Source: Novosphingobium sp. SG751A (GTDB lineage: Bacteria; Pseudomonadota; Alphaproteobacteria; Sphingomonadales; Sphingomonadaceae). From it: a stretch of 64,000 bases of DNA. Where the stretch lies: assembly GCF_013149295.1 (NCBI RefSeq), contig NZ_JABGCB010000001.1, positions 248,001 to 312,000 of the forward strand, given 5' to 3'. Both the position numbers and the translations under genes were made by a program. Each line of letters begins with the position of its first letter. Position 1 is the stretch's first letter. Below, piece by piece: positions 51,869 through 60,426 of the stretch. The notes under the pieces are model-generated. The model was not told the DNA's origin and made no database searches. It worked only from the letters and a program-made list of their open reading frames with translations.

Positions 51869-51912
51869 GACACACCAATCCGGTTGGTGGGGCAAAGAGA
51901 AGGAGTGCGGCG

Positions 51913-52767
51913 ATGGGCGAGCTGGTGACCAGCGGCGTGAGTTTTCGAGCGATGCGGCATGAGGACATCGAGCGTGCGGTGGAAATGTCGCGCGCGCTGT
52001 TCTGGCCGCACCGCGAAGAGGACTGGGCGCTGTTCCTGGCATTGGGCGACGGCATCGTGGCGCAGGTCGATGGAGAGGTGATCGGCACCATCATCGGCTT
52101 TCCCTATGGCGAGCGCGTCGCCACGCTGGGCATGGTGATCGTCGATGATGCGCATCAGGGCAAAGGCTATGGCCGCCAGTTGATGCAGGCTATGCTCGAC
52201 CATCTGGGCGACCGGACCGTGCTGCTTCAGGCCACTGTCGAGGGCGCGCCGCTGTATGAAAAGCTGGGCTTTGTCGACATCGGCACCCTGTACCAGCATC
52301 AGGGCACGATCCCGCTGGCCCCGCTGGCAGCGCTGCGCAGCGGCGAGCGCATCCGCCCGCTCGGCTCATCCGAACAGACGCCGGGCGAATTGTACAGCAA
52401 AGCCACCGGCAGCGATCGCCATGCGATGATGCGCGCGCTGACCGCGCTGGACAGCGCGGTGGTGCTGACCCATGACGATATTCCGGTGGGCTTTGCCCTG
52501 CTGCGCCGATTTGGCCGGGGATGGTCGGTCGCCCCCGTGGTGGCGCCCGACACCGATGGCGCCAAGGCGCTGATCCTGCACTGGCTGGCCCAGAATGCGG
52601 GCAATTTCACCCGCCTCGACGTTACTGAAGAGAGCGGACTTTCGCCATGGCTTGAAGGGCTTGGCCTACCGCGCGTCGATACGGTACGCATGATGGCGCG
52701 CGGGCCGGTGCCGGAAACTTCGGGCGATGCCACGCTCTTCGCTCTCACCACCCAAGCACTGGGGTAA
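51913..52767 (+). CDS. GNAT-family N-acetyltransferase
   Basis: A 284-residue acetyltransferase. Residues 1-140 form a clear GNAT domain: FRAMRHEDIERAVEMSRALF, GMVIVDDAHQGKGYGRQLMQ with the acetyl-CoA loop (Q/R-x-x-G-x-G/A type), and VEGAPLYEKLGFVDIGTLYQ. The second half resembles the C-terminal partner domain seen in longer GNAT proteins. ATG 51913 follows an AAGGAG ribosome site; an earlier in-frame ATG at 51862 has none. It starts the plus-strand unit leading to gabD-like and tartrate dehydrogenase-like genes, so it may acetylate an amine intermediate. Confidence 0.8.
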   Translation: MGELVTSGVSFRAMRHEDIERAVEMSRALFWPHREEDWALFLALGDGIVAQVDGEVIGTIIGFPYGERVATLGMVIVDDAHQGKGYGRQLMQAMLDHLGDRTVLLQATVEGAPLYEKLGFVDIGTLYQHQGTIPLAPLAALRSGERIRPLGSSEQTPGELYSKATGSDRHAMMRALTALDSAVVLTHDDIPVGFALLRRFGRGWSVAPVVAPDTDGAKALILHWLAQNAGNFTRLDVTEESGLSPWLEGLGLPRVDTVRMMARGPVPETSGDATLFALTTQALG

Positions 52768-52770
52768 ACC

Positions 52771-54231
52771 ATGCAACTTTCCGATTCCACCCTTTTGAAG
52801 CAGGCCGCGCTGATTGGCGGACAATGGCTTGACGCCTCCTCACGCGATGCGCTGGCGGTGAAGGATCCGGCCGATGGTGCGGTGCTTGGCGCGGTGCCCG
52901 ATTGCACGGGCGACGACACGCAGGACGCCATTGCCGCGGCCAATGCGGCATGGCCGGCATGGCGCGCGCGCACGGCGGGCGAACGCTGCGCCCTGCTGGA
53001 GGCATGGCATGCGCTCGTGCTGGCCAATCTGGATGATCTGGCCCTCATCATGACCGCCGAACAGGGCAAGCCGCTGGCCGAAGCGCAAGGCGAGATCCGC
53101 TATGCCGCCAGCTTTATCAAATGGTTTGCCGAGGAAGGCCGCCGCACCGGCGCGCGCAATGTCGTTTCGCCCGAACGCGACCGGCGCATCATCGTGCTGA
53201 CCGAGCCGGTGGGTGTTTCGGCCGCCATCACGCCGTGGAATTTCCCCGCCGCGATGATTACCCGCAAATGCGCGCCCGCGCTGGCGGCCGGTTGTCCGGT
53301 GGTGATCAAGCCTTCGGAAATGACGCCTTTCACCGCGCTGGCGCTGGGCGAACTGGCGCTGCGGGCAGGTTTTCCTGAGGGCGTCATCAATATCGTGACG
53401 GGCCTGCCCACCGCGATTGGCGCGGCTATCACCGGCAGCCCGCTGGTGCGCAAACTGTCCTTTACCGGATCGACCCGCGTGGGCGCGCTGCTGCTCGAAC
53501 AATGCGCCAAGACGATCAAGCGGACCAGCATGGAACTGGGCGGCAATGCGCCGCTGATCGTGTTTGCAGATGCCGATCTCGATCTGGCGGTGAAGGCGGC
53601 GATGGCCAGCAAGTTCCGCAATGCGGGCCAGACCTGCGTGTGTGCGAACCGGATGCTGGTGGCCGATGAAATCTATGATGCCTTTGCAGAAAAGCTCTCC
53701 GCAGCCGTTGCCGGATTGAACGCCGCGCCGGGGATGGAGGCGGATTCCACCGTTGGCCCGCTCATCAACGCCGCCGCCGTCGAGAAAGTCTCCGCCCATC
53801 TGGAGGACGCTCTGGGCAAGGGCGGCAAGATTCTTGGGCAGGGCAAGGGCCGCAGCGATGACCGCTTTGTCCGCCCGGTCATCATTGGCGATGCCAACCC
53901 CGAGATGCGTCTGGCGTCGGAGGAAACCTTCGGTCCCCTCGCCCCGCTGTTCCGCTTTACCAGCGAGCGTCAGGCGATCGAGATGGCCAATGACACACCT
54001 TTCGGCCTTGCCGCCTATTTCTACACCCGCGACCTCTCGCGCTCGTTCCGCGTGGCCGAGGCGTTGGAGGCCGGGATGATCGCGCTCAATACCGGCGGGA
54101 TCGCGATGGAAATGGCGCCCTTTGGCGGGGTCAAGCAATCGGGCCTTGGCCGCGAAGGCGGGCATCAGGGCATCGAAGAATATCTGGAAACCAAGGCCTT
54201 CCACATTGGCGGGCTGGAATTGGGGGCGTGA
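52771..54231 (+). CDS. gabD: Succinate-semialdehyde dehydrogenase (GabD-like)
   Basis: A 486-residue aldehyde dehydrogenase close to NAD(P)-dependent succinate-semialdehyde dehydrogenase: NWFAEEGRR-type motif reads FIKWFAEEGRRTGARNV, followed by TPWNFPAAMITRKCAPALAA, E255 in MELGGNAPL, C289 in NAGQTCVCANR, and the GGVKQSGLGREGG ending. It would convert succinate semialdehyde, from GABA or putrescine breakdown, to succinate for the TCA cycle. It starts three bases after the GNAT gene and is followed by the dehydrogenase gene at 54237. Confidence 0.85.
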   Translation: MQLSDSTLLKQAALIGGQWLDASSRDALAVKDPADGAVLGAVPDCTGDDTQDAIAAANAAWPAWRARTAGERCALLEAWHALVLANLDDLALIMTAEQGKPLAEAQGEIRYAASFIKWFAEEGRRTGARNVVSPERDRRIIVLTEPVGVSAAITPWNFPAAMITRKCAPALAAGCPVVIKPSEMTPFTALALGELALRAGFPEGVINIVTGLPTAIGAAITGSPLVRKLSFTGSTRVGALLLEQCAKTIKRTSMELGGNAPLIVFADADLDLAVKAAMASKFRNAGQTCVCANRMLVADEIYDAFAEKLSAAVAGLNAAPGMEADSTVGPLINAAAVEKVSAHLEDALGKGGKILGQGKGRSDDRFVRPVIIGDANPEMRLASEETFGPLAPLFRFTSERQAIEMANDTPFGLAAYFYTRDLSRSFRVAEALEAGMIALNTGGIAMEMAPFGGVKQSGLGREGGHQGIEEYLETKAFHIGGLELGA

Positions 54232-54236
54232 CATCC

Positions 54237-55304
54237 ATGCGCAATTACAAAATCGCCGTTCTGGCCGGTGACGGCATCGGCAAGGAAGTCATGCCCGAGG
54301 GCCTGCGCGCGCTGGAACAGGCGTCGAGCCGCTATGGCTTTGGGCTCGACCTGCAAGTCCACCAATTTGCCGATTGCGATTACTATGCCCAGCATGGCCG
54401 CATGATGCCCGAGGATTGGAAGGATCAGATCGGGCGCCCCGATGCGATCTTCTTTGGCGCGGTGGGCTGGCCCGCAACGGTGCCCGATCACATTTCGCTG
54501 TGGCAATCGCTGCTGCAATTCCGCCGCGAATATGACCAGTATGTCAACCTGCGCCCCGTGCGCCTGATGCCGGGCGTGCCCTGCCCGCTGGCCGGACGTG
54601 AGCCGGGCGATATCGACTTCTGGGTCGTGCGCGAAAACACCGAGGGCGAATATTCCAGCGTCGGCGGCCATATGTTCCCCGGCACCGACCGCGAAATCGT
54701 CATTCAGGAAACCGTGATGACGCGCCAGGGCGTGGACCGCGTGCTGCGCTTCGCCTTCGATCTGGCGCAAAAGCGCGAGCGCAAGCACCTGACCAGCGCG
54801 ACGAAATCCAATGGCATCGCCATCACCATGCCGTTCTGGGACAAGCGCGTCGAGGCGATTGGCGAAGAGTTCCCCGATGTGACCCATGACAAATATCACA
54901 TCGACATCCTGACCGCGCAATTCGTGATGAACCCCCAGCGTTTCGACGTGGTGGTGGCCTCCAACCTGTTCGGCGACATCCTGTCCGACCTTGGCCCGGC
55001 CTGCACCGGCACGATCGGCATCGCGCCATCGGGCAACATCAACCCCACCGGCGAGCATCCCAGCCTGTTCGAGCCTGTGCATGGTTCGGCCCCGGATATT
55101 GCGGGCAAGGGCATCGCCAATCCGGTGGGCCAGATCTGGTCGGCCGCGATGATGCTCGAACATCTGGGCGAGGCGGAAGCCGCCGCCGGGATCATGCGCG
55201 CCATCGAGGATGTGCTTTCCACCCCCACGGGCCGCACCGGCGACCTCAAGGGCAGCGCCAACACCGTGGAATGCGGCAAGGCGATTTCCGAAGCCATCGG
55301 CTGA
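54237..55304 (+). CDS. Tartrate/D-malate dehydrogenase-like enzyme
   Basis: A 355-residue member of the isopropylmalate/isocitrate dehydrogenase family: YKIAVLAGDGIGKEVMPEGL at the N-terminus, FWVVRENTEGEYSSVGG, and the metal/NAD segment NLFGDILSDLGPACTGTIG followed by EPVHGSAPDIAGKGIANPVG. The sequence best fits the tartrate dehydrogenase/decarboxylase (TtuC) or D-malate dehydrogenase branch. A GTG nine bases upstream overlaps the gabD-like stop, but ATG 54237 gives the normal start. The substrate in this pathway cannot be fixed from sequence. Confidence 0.8.
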   Translation: MRNYKIAVLAGDGIGKEVMPEGLRALEQASSRYGFGLDLQVHQFADCDYYAQHGRMMPEDWKDQIGRPDAIFFGAVGWPATVPDHISLWQSLLQFRREYDQYVNLRPVRLMPGVPCPLAGREPGDIDFWVVRENTEGEYSSVGGHMFPGTDREIVIQETVMTRQGVDRVLRFAFDLAQKRERKHLTSATKSNGIAITMPFWDKRVEAIGEEFPDVTHDKYHIDILTAQFVMNPQRFDVVVASNLFGDILSDLGPACTGTIGIAPSGNINPTGEHPSLFEPVHGSAPDIAGKGIANPVGQIWSAAMMLEHLGEAEAAAGIMRAIEDVLSTPTGRTGDLKGSANTVECGKAISEAIG

Positions 55305-55378
55305 ACCACGGCATAAAATGCCGCGCCCCTGCCCCTGTTTGGCGAAACACGCCTGAACCGCTAGCATAGGTTTGCCTC

Positions 55379-56767
55379 ATGACCGAAACCCTGACCAACC
55401 GCTCGCTGATCGACCTTGACCGCGATCACCTGATCCACCCGGTGGCTTCTTTCCGTGGCCACGAGGCGCATGGCGCGCGCGTTTTGGCCAGCGGGGACGG
55501 CATGTGGCTGACCGATATAGAGGGCAAGCGGGTGATCGACGCCTTTGCCGGCCTGTGGTGCGTCAATGTCGGCTATGGTCAGGAAAGCGTGGTCGAAGCC
55601 GCGGCCGATCAGATGCGCCGCCTGCCCTATGCCACCGGCTATTTCCACTTTGCCAGCGAACCGGCCATCCGGTTGGCGGCAGAATTGACCGCACTGACGC
55701 CCGAGGGCCTCAATCACGTCTATTTCACGCAAGGCGGCTCGGAATCGGTGGACAGCGCGGTGCGCTATATCGTCCACTATTTCAACGCCATCGGCAAACC
55801 GGACAAGAAAGAGTTCATCGCGCTGGAATGGGGCTATCACGGCTCCTCGGCCACCGGGGCGGGCCTGACGGCGCTGGCCAATTTCCATCGCGGTTTCGAT
55901 CTGCCCTATAAGTGGCAGCATCATATCGCCTCGCCCTATCCCTATCGCCACCCGCAGGGCCATGACGATGCCGCCGTGATCGCCGGCACCATTTCGGCGC
56001 TGGAGGCCAAGGTGGCGGAAATCGGCGCGGACAAGGTTGCCGCCTTCTGCTGCGAACCCATTCAGGGCAGCGGCGGGGTGATCGTGCCGCCGGTGGGCTG
56101 GCTCAAGGCCATCCGCGAGGCTTGCGACCGGCTGGGCATCCTGCTGCTGGTGGACGAGGTCATCACCGGTTTTGGCCGCACCGGGCCTTTGTTCGCCTGC
56201 GAGGCCGAGGGCGTGACCCCCGATTTCATGACCACCGCCAAGGGCCTGACCGCAGGCTATGCCCCGATGGGCGCGCTGTTCATGGCCGATCATATCTATC
56301 AGGCGATTGCCGACGCCAGCCCGCTGCCGGTGGGCCATGGCGGCACCTATTCGGGCCATCCGGTTTCGGCGGCGGTGGGGCTGGAGGTGCTGCGCCTCTA
56401 TCGCGAGGGCGGCGTGCTGGCCAATGGCGTGATGGTGGGCGAACGCTTTGCCGCGCGTATGGAGGCAATCCGCAGCCACCCGCTGGTGGGCGATGTGCGC
56501 TATCGCGGGTTGCTGGGCGCAATTGAGCTGGTGGCCAACAAGGACACCAAGGCGCCTTTCGCCGCCGATCTGGCCATTGGCGACCGCCTCTCGCAGATGA
56601 CGTGGGACAATGGCGTGATCGCGCGCTGTTTTGCCAATGCGGTCATCGGTTTCGCCCCGGCGCTGACCTGTACGCCCGACGAAATGGACATCATCTTCGA
56701 CCGCGTGCAATTGTGCCTCGACCAATTGCTTGATCAGGCCGATATTCGCGCCGCAATCGGCCAATAA
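55379..56767 (+). CDS. Class III aminotransferase (putrescine/beta-alanine:pyruvate type)
   Basis: A 462-residue omega-transaminase. Landmarks are VIDAFAGLWCVNVGYGQ, the PLP-phosphate loop TQGGSESVDSAVR, FCCEPIQGSGGVIVPP, LLVDEVITGFGRTG, the Schiff-base lysine K288 in TTAKGLTAGY, and GHGGTYSGHPVSAA. The family transfers terminal amino groups from polyamines or omega-amino acids to pyruvate, giving semialdehydes for the GabD-like enzyme. It lies 74 bases after the previous gene with its own leader, and is followed by a Lrp-type regulator 14 bases downstream. Confidence 0.87.
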   Translation: MTETLTNRSLIDLDRDHLIHPVASFRGHEAHGARVLASGDGMWLTDIEGKRVIDAFAGLWCVNVGYGQESVVEAAADQMRRLPYATGYFHFASEPAIRLAAELTALTPEGLNHVYFTQGGSESVDSAVRYIVHYFNAIGKPDKKEFIALEWGYHGSSATGAGLTALANFHRGFDLPYKWQHHIASPYPYRHPQGHDDAAVIAGTISALEAKVAEIGADKVAAFCCEPIQGSGGVIVPPVGWLKAIREACDRLGILLLVDEVITGFGRTGPLFACEAEGVTPDFMTTAKGLTAGYAPMGALFMADHIYQAIADASPLPVGHGGTYSGHPVSAAVGLEVLRLYREGGVLANGVMVGERFAARMEAIRSHPLVGDVRYRGLLGAIELVANKDTKAPFAADLAIGDRLSQMTWDNGVIARCFANAVIGFAPALTCTPDEMDIIFDRVQLCLDQLLDQADIRAAIGQ

Positions 56768-56781
56768 GAGGAAAACGCCCC

Positions 56782-57276
56782 ATGATGCCCGGCCCCAAAC
56801 TCGACCGCATCGATCTCAAGATCCTTGCCAAGCTGCAACAGGCCGGACGCGTCACCAATGTCGAACTGGCCGATGCGGTGGGCCTGTCGCCCAGCCCTTG
56901 CCTGACGCGGGTGAAACGGCTGGAACAGGCAGGCTATATCACCGGCTATGGGGCGCATTTGAACCTCGGCAAGCTGGGCGAATTTCTGACGGTTTTCACC
57001 GAGGTCACGCTGTCCGAACACCGGCGCGGCGATTTCTCGCGATTTGAAAGCCGGATCGTCAAACTGGACGAGATCGTCGAGTGTCATCTGGTGTCGGGCG
57101 GCTATGACTATCTGCTCAAATTCGTGACGCGCGGCGTGTCGCATTATCAGTCGATCATCGAGGGGATGCTGGAAAGCGATTACGGGATCGAGAAGTACTT
57201 CTCCTATGTCGTGATCAAATCGCCCTTCATCAAACATCATTTCCCGATCCAGAGCCTGTTCGGCAACTCGCTTTAA
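56782..57276 (+). CDS. Lrp/AsnC family transcriptional regulator
   Basis: A 164-residue regulator. The N-terminal helix-turn-helix is LDRIDLKILAKLQQAGRVTN then VELADAVGLSPSPCLTRVKR, and the C-terminal RAM ligand-binding domain includes VECHLVSGGYDYLLKFVTRG. Lrp-family proteins respond to amino acids and often control the adjacent catabolic genes. Here it sits between the transaminase and amidohydrolase genes and is the best candidate for control of the whole 39-59 kb region. Confidence 0.88.
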   Translation: MMPGPKLDRIDLKILAKLQQAGRVTNVELADAVGLSPSPCLTRVKRLEQAGYITGYGAHLNLGKLGEFLTVFTEVTLSEHRRGDFSRFESRIVKLDEIVECHLVSGGYDYLLKFVTRGVSHYQSIIEGMLESDYGIEKYFSYVVIKSPFIKHHFPIQSLFGNSL

Positions 57277-57288
57277 GGCCTCCGACCC

Positions 57289-58458
57289 ATGACAGACATA
57301 GCTGCGCTCTTGGCGCCATTGGTGGCGCTGCGCCATGATATCCATGCTCACCCGGAACTGGGCTTTGCCGAACATCGCACCGCGCGGGTGATTGCCGATG
57401 CTCTGCGCGCGGCGGGGCTGGAGGTGCATGAGGGCATAGGCGGCACCGGGGTCGTGGGCGTTTTGCGCGCCGGTAATGGCCCGCGCAAAATAGGCCTGCG
57501 CGCCGATATGGACGCGTTGCCCATCGATGAAAAAACCGGCCTGCCCTATGCAAGCCGCCACGAGGGATGCTTTCACGGCTGCGGCCATGATGGGCATATG
57601 GCGATGCTGCTGGGCGCGGCCCAAGCGCTGGCAGCTTCTTTGGCGGCTGATCCTTCGGGGATCGACGGCACGGTCCATTTCATCTTCCAGCCTGCCGAGG
57701 AAGGCCAGGGCGGCGCGCGCGCGATGATCGAGGACGGTCTGTTTGAGCGCTTTCCCTGCGACCGGGTCTATGCGCTGCATAACTGGCCCGCTCTGCCCGC
57801 CGGGACGATCGCCACCCGCGCGGGCGCGATCATGGGCGCGGCGGACAAGTTTCACATCACTCTGCGCGGGCGCGGCGGCCATGCTGCGGTTCCGCATGAC
57901 ACGAATGACACGTTGCTGGCCGCAGCATCGCTGGTGCAGCAATTGAACACGATCATTGCGCGCAATACCCCCGCCAGCGCCAATGCAGTCCTGTCCGTCA
58001 CGCAGATCCACGGCGGCCACGCGCACAACGTCATCCCCGGAGAGGCGATGGTAGCCGGCACCGTGCGCACATTCGATCCCGTGGTTCAGGACCGGATCGA
58101 GCAGCGGATGCGCCAGATCATCGCCGGGATCGAGGCCGGTTTCGAGGTCAGCGCCCAGCTGGACTATGACCGCTATTACCCCGCCACGATCAATGACGCC
58201 GATGCCGCCGAAGATGCCCTGATCGTCGCGGCAACAGTCGGCACGGCACAACGCGCGCCGGAGCCGGCGGCCACATCGGAGGACTTTTCCTTCATGCTGC
58301 AGGCCCGCCCCGGCGCCTATATCTGGCTAGGGCAAGGTGTCGGAGAAAACCCGCCCCCGCTGCACAATCCGCATTATGATTTCAACGACGCGGTGCTGGA
58401 AACCGGCCTGCGTCTCCATCTCGCGCTGGCCCGCCACTGGCTGGCCCCGCAGGAGTGA
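57289..58458 (+). CDS. M20 family amidohydrolase (hippurate hydrolase-like)
   Basis: A 389-residue metallo-amidohydrolase. Motifs are LRHDIHAHPELGFAEHRTA, the metal-site segment GCGHDGHMAMLLGAA, HFIFQPAEEGQGGARAMIED and the dimerisation-domain GRGGHAAVPHDTND. M20D enzymes remove acyl groups from N-acyl amino acids (hippurate, N-acetyl or indole-acetyl amino acids). In this operon it could deacylate a product of the GNAT enzyme or an imported N-acyl substrate. It overlaps the bicupin gene by one base. Confidence 0.85.
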   Translation: MTDIAALLAPLVALRHDIHAHPELGFAEHRTARVIADALRAAGLEVHEGIGGTGVVGVLRAGNGPRKIGLRADMDALPIDEKTGLPYASRHEGCFHGCGHDGHMAMLLGAAQALAASLAADPSGIDGTVHFIFQPAEEGQGGARAMIEDGLFERFPCDRVYALHNWPALPAGTIATRAGAIMGAADKFHITLRGRGGHAAVPHDTNDTLLAAASLVQQLNTIIARNTPASANAVLSVTQIHGGHAHNVIPGEAMVAGTVRTFDPVVQDRIEQRMRQIIAGIEAGFEVSAQLDYDRYYPATINDADAAEDALIVAATVGTAQRAPEPAATSEDFSFMLQARPGAYIWLGQGVGENPPPLHNPHYDFNDAVLETGLRLHLALARHWLAPQE

Positions 58459-59156
58459 TGACCATGACCACTTGCCCCTCCTTCATTGACATTGCCGCCT
58501 TTGCCCAGAGCGCCCAGCCGGGCGCGGAACCGTTTGGCGCAGATGCGGCGCTGCTGCCCCTGCGCGGCGGGCCGGTTGAATTGCTGGCCTGCGCCCTTTC
58601 CGGCAGCGGCAGCGCGCAGACGCAAACCGGCGACACGATGCTGATCGTGGCCGAAGGCGAAGCGCAGATCACCTCGGGCGGCCAGACCCACACCTTGGCC
58701 AAGGGGGGCAGCCTCGTCCTCTCCGGCCCGCAAGGCTTTGACTGGAGCGCGGACAAGGCCCGCATTGTCACCATGCGCTATACCGGCGGGGCTGGCGAAG
58801 CGGCGGGCGTCACCGCCATCGACCCGACCACGCAGCGCGTCCCCTCGGGCGCGCCTCTGGCAGAATTGCTGATCGGCCCCACGCCGCAATGCCATAATCA
58901 CACGCAGTTCCTGTCCGCCGATGGCGAATTCATGGTGGGTGTCTGGGATTCCAGCCCCTATCACCGTCGCGCGATGCCCTATCGCCATTTCGAACTGATG
59001 TATCTGCTGGACGGCAGCGTCACCTTCATCGACGAGGAAGGCCGCGAGGGCACATTCCGCAAGGGCGACCTGTTCCTTGTCGAACAGAATGCCCAGTGCA
59101 GTTGGGAAAGCCGCGAGGACGTGACCAAGATCTTTGCGATCTATCGCCCCAAGTAA
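58458..59156 (+). CDS. Bicupin protein
   Basis: A 232-residue protein with two cupin barrels. The first covers about 30-115 (TMLIVAEGEAQITSGGQTHT, LAKGGSLVLSGPQGFDW); the second covers about 150-232 (YRHFELMYLLDGSVTFIDEE, FRKGDLFLVEQNAQCSWES), in the DUF861/EutQ-like style that is common next to amine catabolism genes. Metal ligands are only partly preserved in the second barrel (H/E in YRHFELMY). The enzymatic role is unknown; it may be an isomerase, a binding protein or a detoxifier. GTG 58455 and ATG 58464 are alternative starts. Confidence 0.75.
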   Translation: MTMTTCPSFIDIAAFAQSAQPGAEPFGADAALLPLRGGPVELLACALSGSGSAQTQTGDTMLIVAEGEAQITSGGQTHTLAKGGSLVLSGPQGFDWSADKARIVTMRYTGGAGEAAGVTAIDPTTQRVPSGAPLAELLIGPTPQCHNHTQFLSADGEFMVGVWDSSPYHRRAMPYRHFELMYLLDGSVTFIDEEGREGTFRKGDLFLVEQNAQCSWESREDVTKIFAIYRPK

Positions 59157-59177
59157 GGCAAGCGCAGGTTCCGGGCG

Positions 59178-59210
59178 GGGTTCTGGGCGATCAATGTTCG
59201 CCCAGAACCC
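59178..59210. terminator. Hairpin enclosing the DUF3422 stop codon
   Basis: GGGTTCTGGGCGA and TCGCCCAGAACCC form a perfect 13-base-pair stem; the seven-base loop contains the TCA that is the stop codon of the minus-strand DUF3422 gene. It lies between convergent genes and probably terminates both transcripts, but neither side has a good T-run. Confidence 0.55.
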
Positions 59211-60426
59211 GCGCCTTCATCCGGTGCAACCCCATCCACATGCCCACCACCACCATGGGCACCATCACGCCCATGATCTCGGCCGCCGGGAAATGCTCGA
59301 AACGATGCTCGGCGGCTTTCAGCATATAGCCGATCAGGCTGATGCCATAATAGCTGAGTGCGACGACCGACAGGCCCTCGACCAGTTGTTGCAGCCGCAA
59401 TTGCAGGCTGGATGACCGCTCCATCGAACGCAGCAATCGCCCGTTCTGATTCTCGATCCGCGTTTCCACGCGGGTGCGCAGCAGCGAGGTGAAATGCGCC
59501 GCACGCCCGGTCAGATCCTCCAGCCGCCGCGAATAGGCCTGCGCGGTGCGGATCGCGGGCAAGAGGCGGCGCTGGGTGAAATCCTCAAGACTGGGGTGGC
59601 CGGGGATCGGGCGCGGGGCCAGCGCGGCAAGCCGCTCCTCGACCAGTTGCGCATAGGCAGAGGTCGCGCTCATCCGGTAATGCGTCTCGGTCGACAGCGA
59701 CATCAGATCGAGGCTGAGAACCGAAACCCGTTCGAGCAAAGCATCGTCGGTCGTATCGGGGTTGGCCACATCGGCGGCCAATTCGCGCAAGGTTGCCTCG
59801 GCCGCGTCCAGCCTTGGCCAATAGGCCTGCGCCATCGGCAGGCCCATCAGCGCCAGATTGCGGTAATTGCCAAGCTCCTGAAACCTTTGCAGCAATCGCG
59901 CCAGATCGGCAGGCGCCGCGCCATTGGCCGAAACCAGCGCAATGCCCAGCCCCTCGACCCCGATGCGGAAATCCGACCACAGCCTCACACCCGAAGCCCC
60001 GATCATACAGGAAACGAGATCGGAGCCGACAAAGCCCATCTGTGGCAAAAGGTCGCGCGCCTGCGCCTGATTTTCAACGACATGGATGCGGGTGGCACGT
60101 ATGGTCTGGCCGGGAAAACGCTCGATCCATGCCAGCGCATCGGCAGGATCGGCATGGGGTTCGTGCATGAACAGGGTAATACCGCAGGCCTCGCTATGCT
60201 GTTCCCAGACAAAGGAAATGCCGGGGCCAAGTTCGCCCTCGGCATGACGCGGATTGTCCGATTGGCCCAGCCAGTTTTCCAGCATCGCCCTTTGCCCCGC
60301 CCGCTCCTCGGGCGAGACAAGGCGCAGCACCTGAAGGATCTGCGTCGGCGCATGGATCGCGGGCCAGCGCCGCAGATGCATCTCGCCCACCACCTGCCGC
60401 CGCAGCGGATGTTCGTCGAGCCTCAT
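59191..60426 (-). CDS. DUF3422 family membrane protein
   Basis: A 411-residue protein of the DUF3422 family: N-terminal HPLRRQVVGEMHLRRWPAIH and LVSPEERAGQRAMLENWLGQ, a central helical region with many Arg and Glu (ERLAALAPRPIPGHPSLEDF), and two membrane helices at the C-terminus (GLSVVALSYYGISLIGYML and IMGVMVPMVVVGMWMGLHRM). Function is unknown; the topology resembles a membrane-anchored coiled-coil protein. It follows hypF on the minus strand with a four-base overlap. Confidence 0.78.
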   Translation of the reverse strand: MRLDEHPLRRQVVGEMHLRRWPAIHAPTQILQVLRLVSPEERAGQRAMLENWLGQSDNPRHAEGELGPGISFVWEQHSEACGITLFMHEPHADPADALAWIERFPGQTIRATRIHVVENQAQARDLLPQMGFVGSDLVSCMIGASGVRLWSDFRIGVEGLGIALVSANGAAPADLARLLQRFQELGNYRNLALMGLPMAQAYWPRLDAAEATLRELAADVANPDTTDDALLERVSVLSLDLMSLSTETHYRMSATSAYAQLVEERLAALAPRPIPGHPSLEDFTQRRLLPAIRTAQAYSRRLEDLTGRAAHFTSLLRTRVETRIENQNGRLLRSMERSSSLQLRLQQLVEGLSVVALSYYGISLIGYMLKAAEHRFEHFPAAEIMGVMVPMVVVGMWMGLHRMKARVLGEH

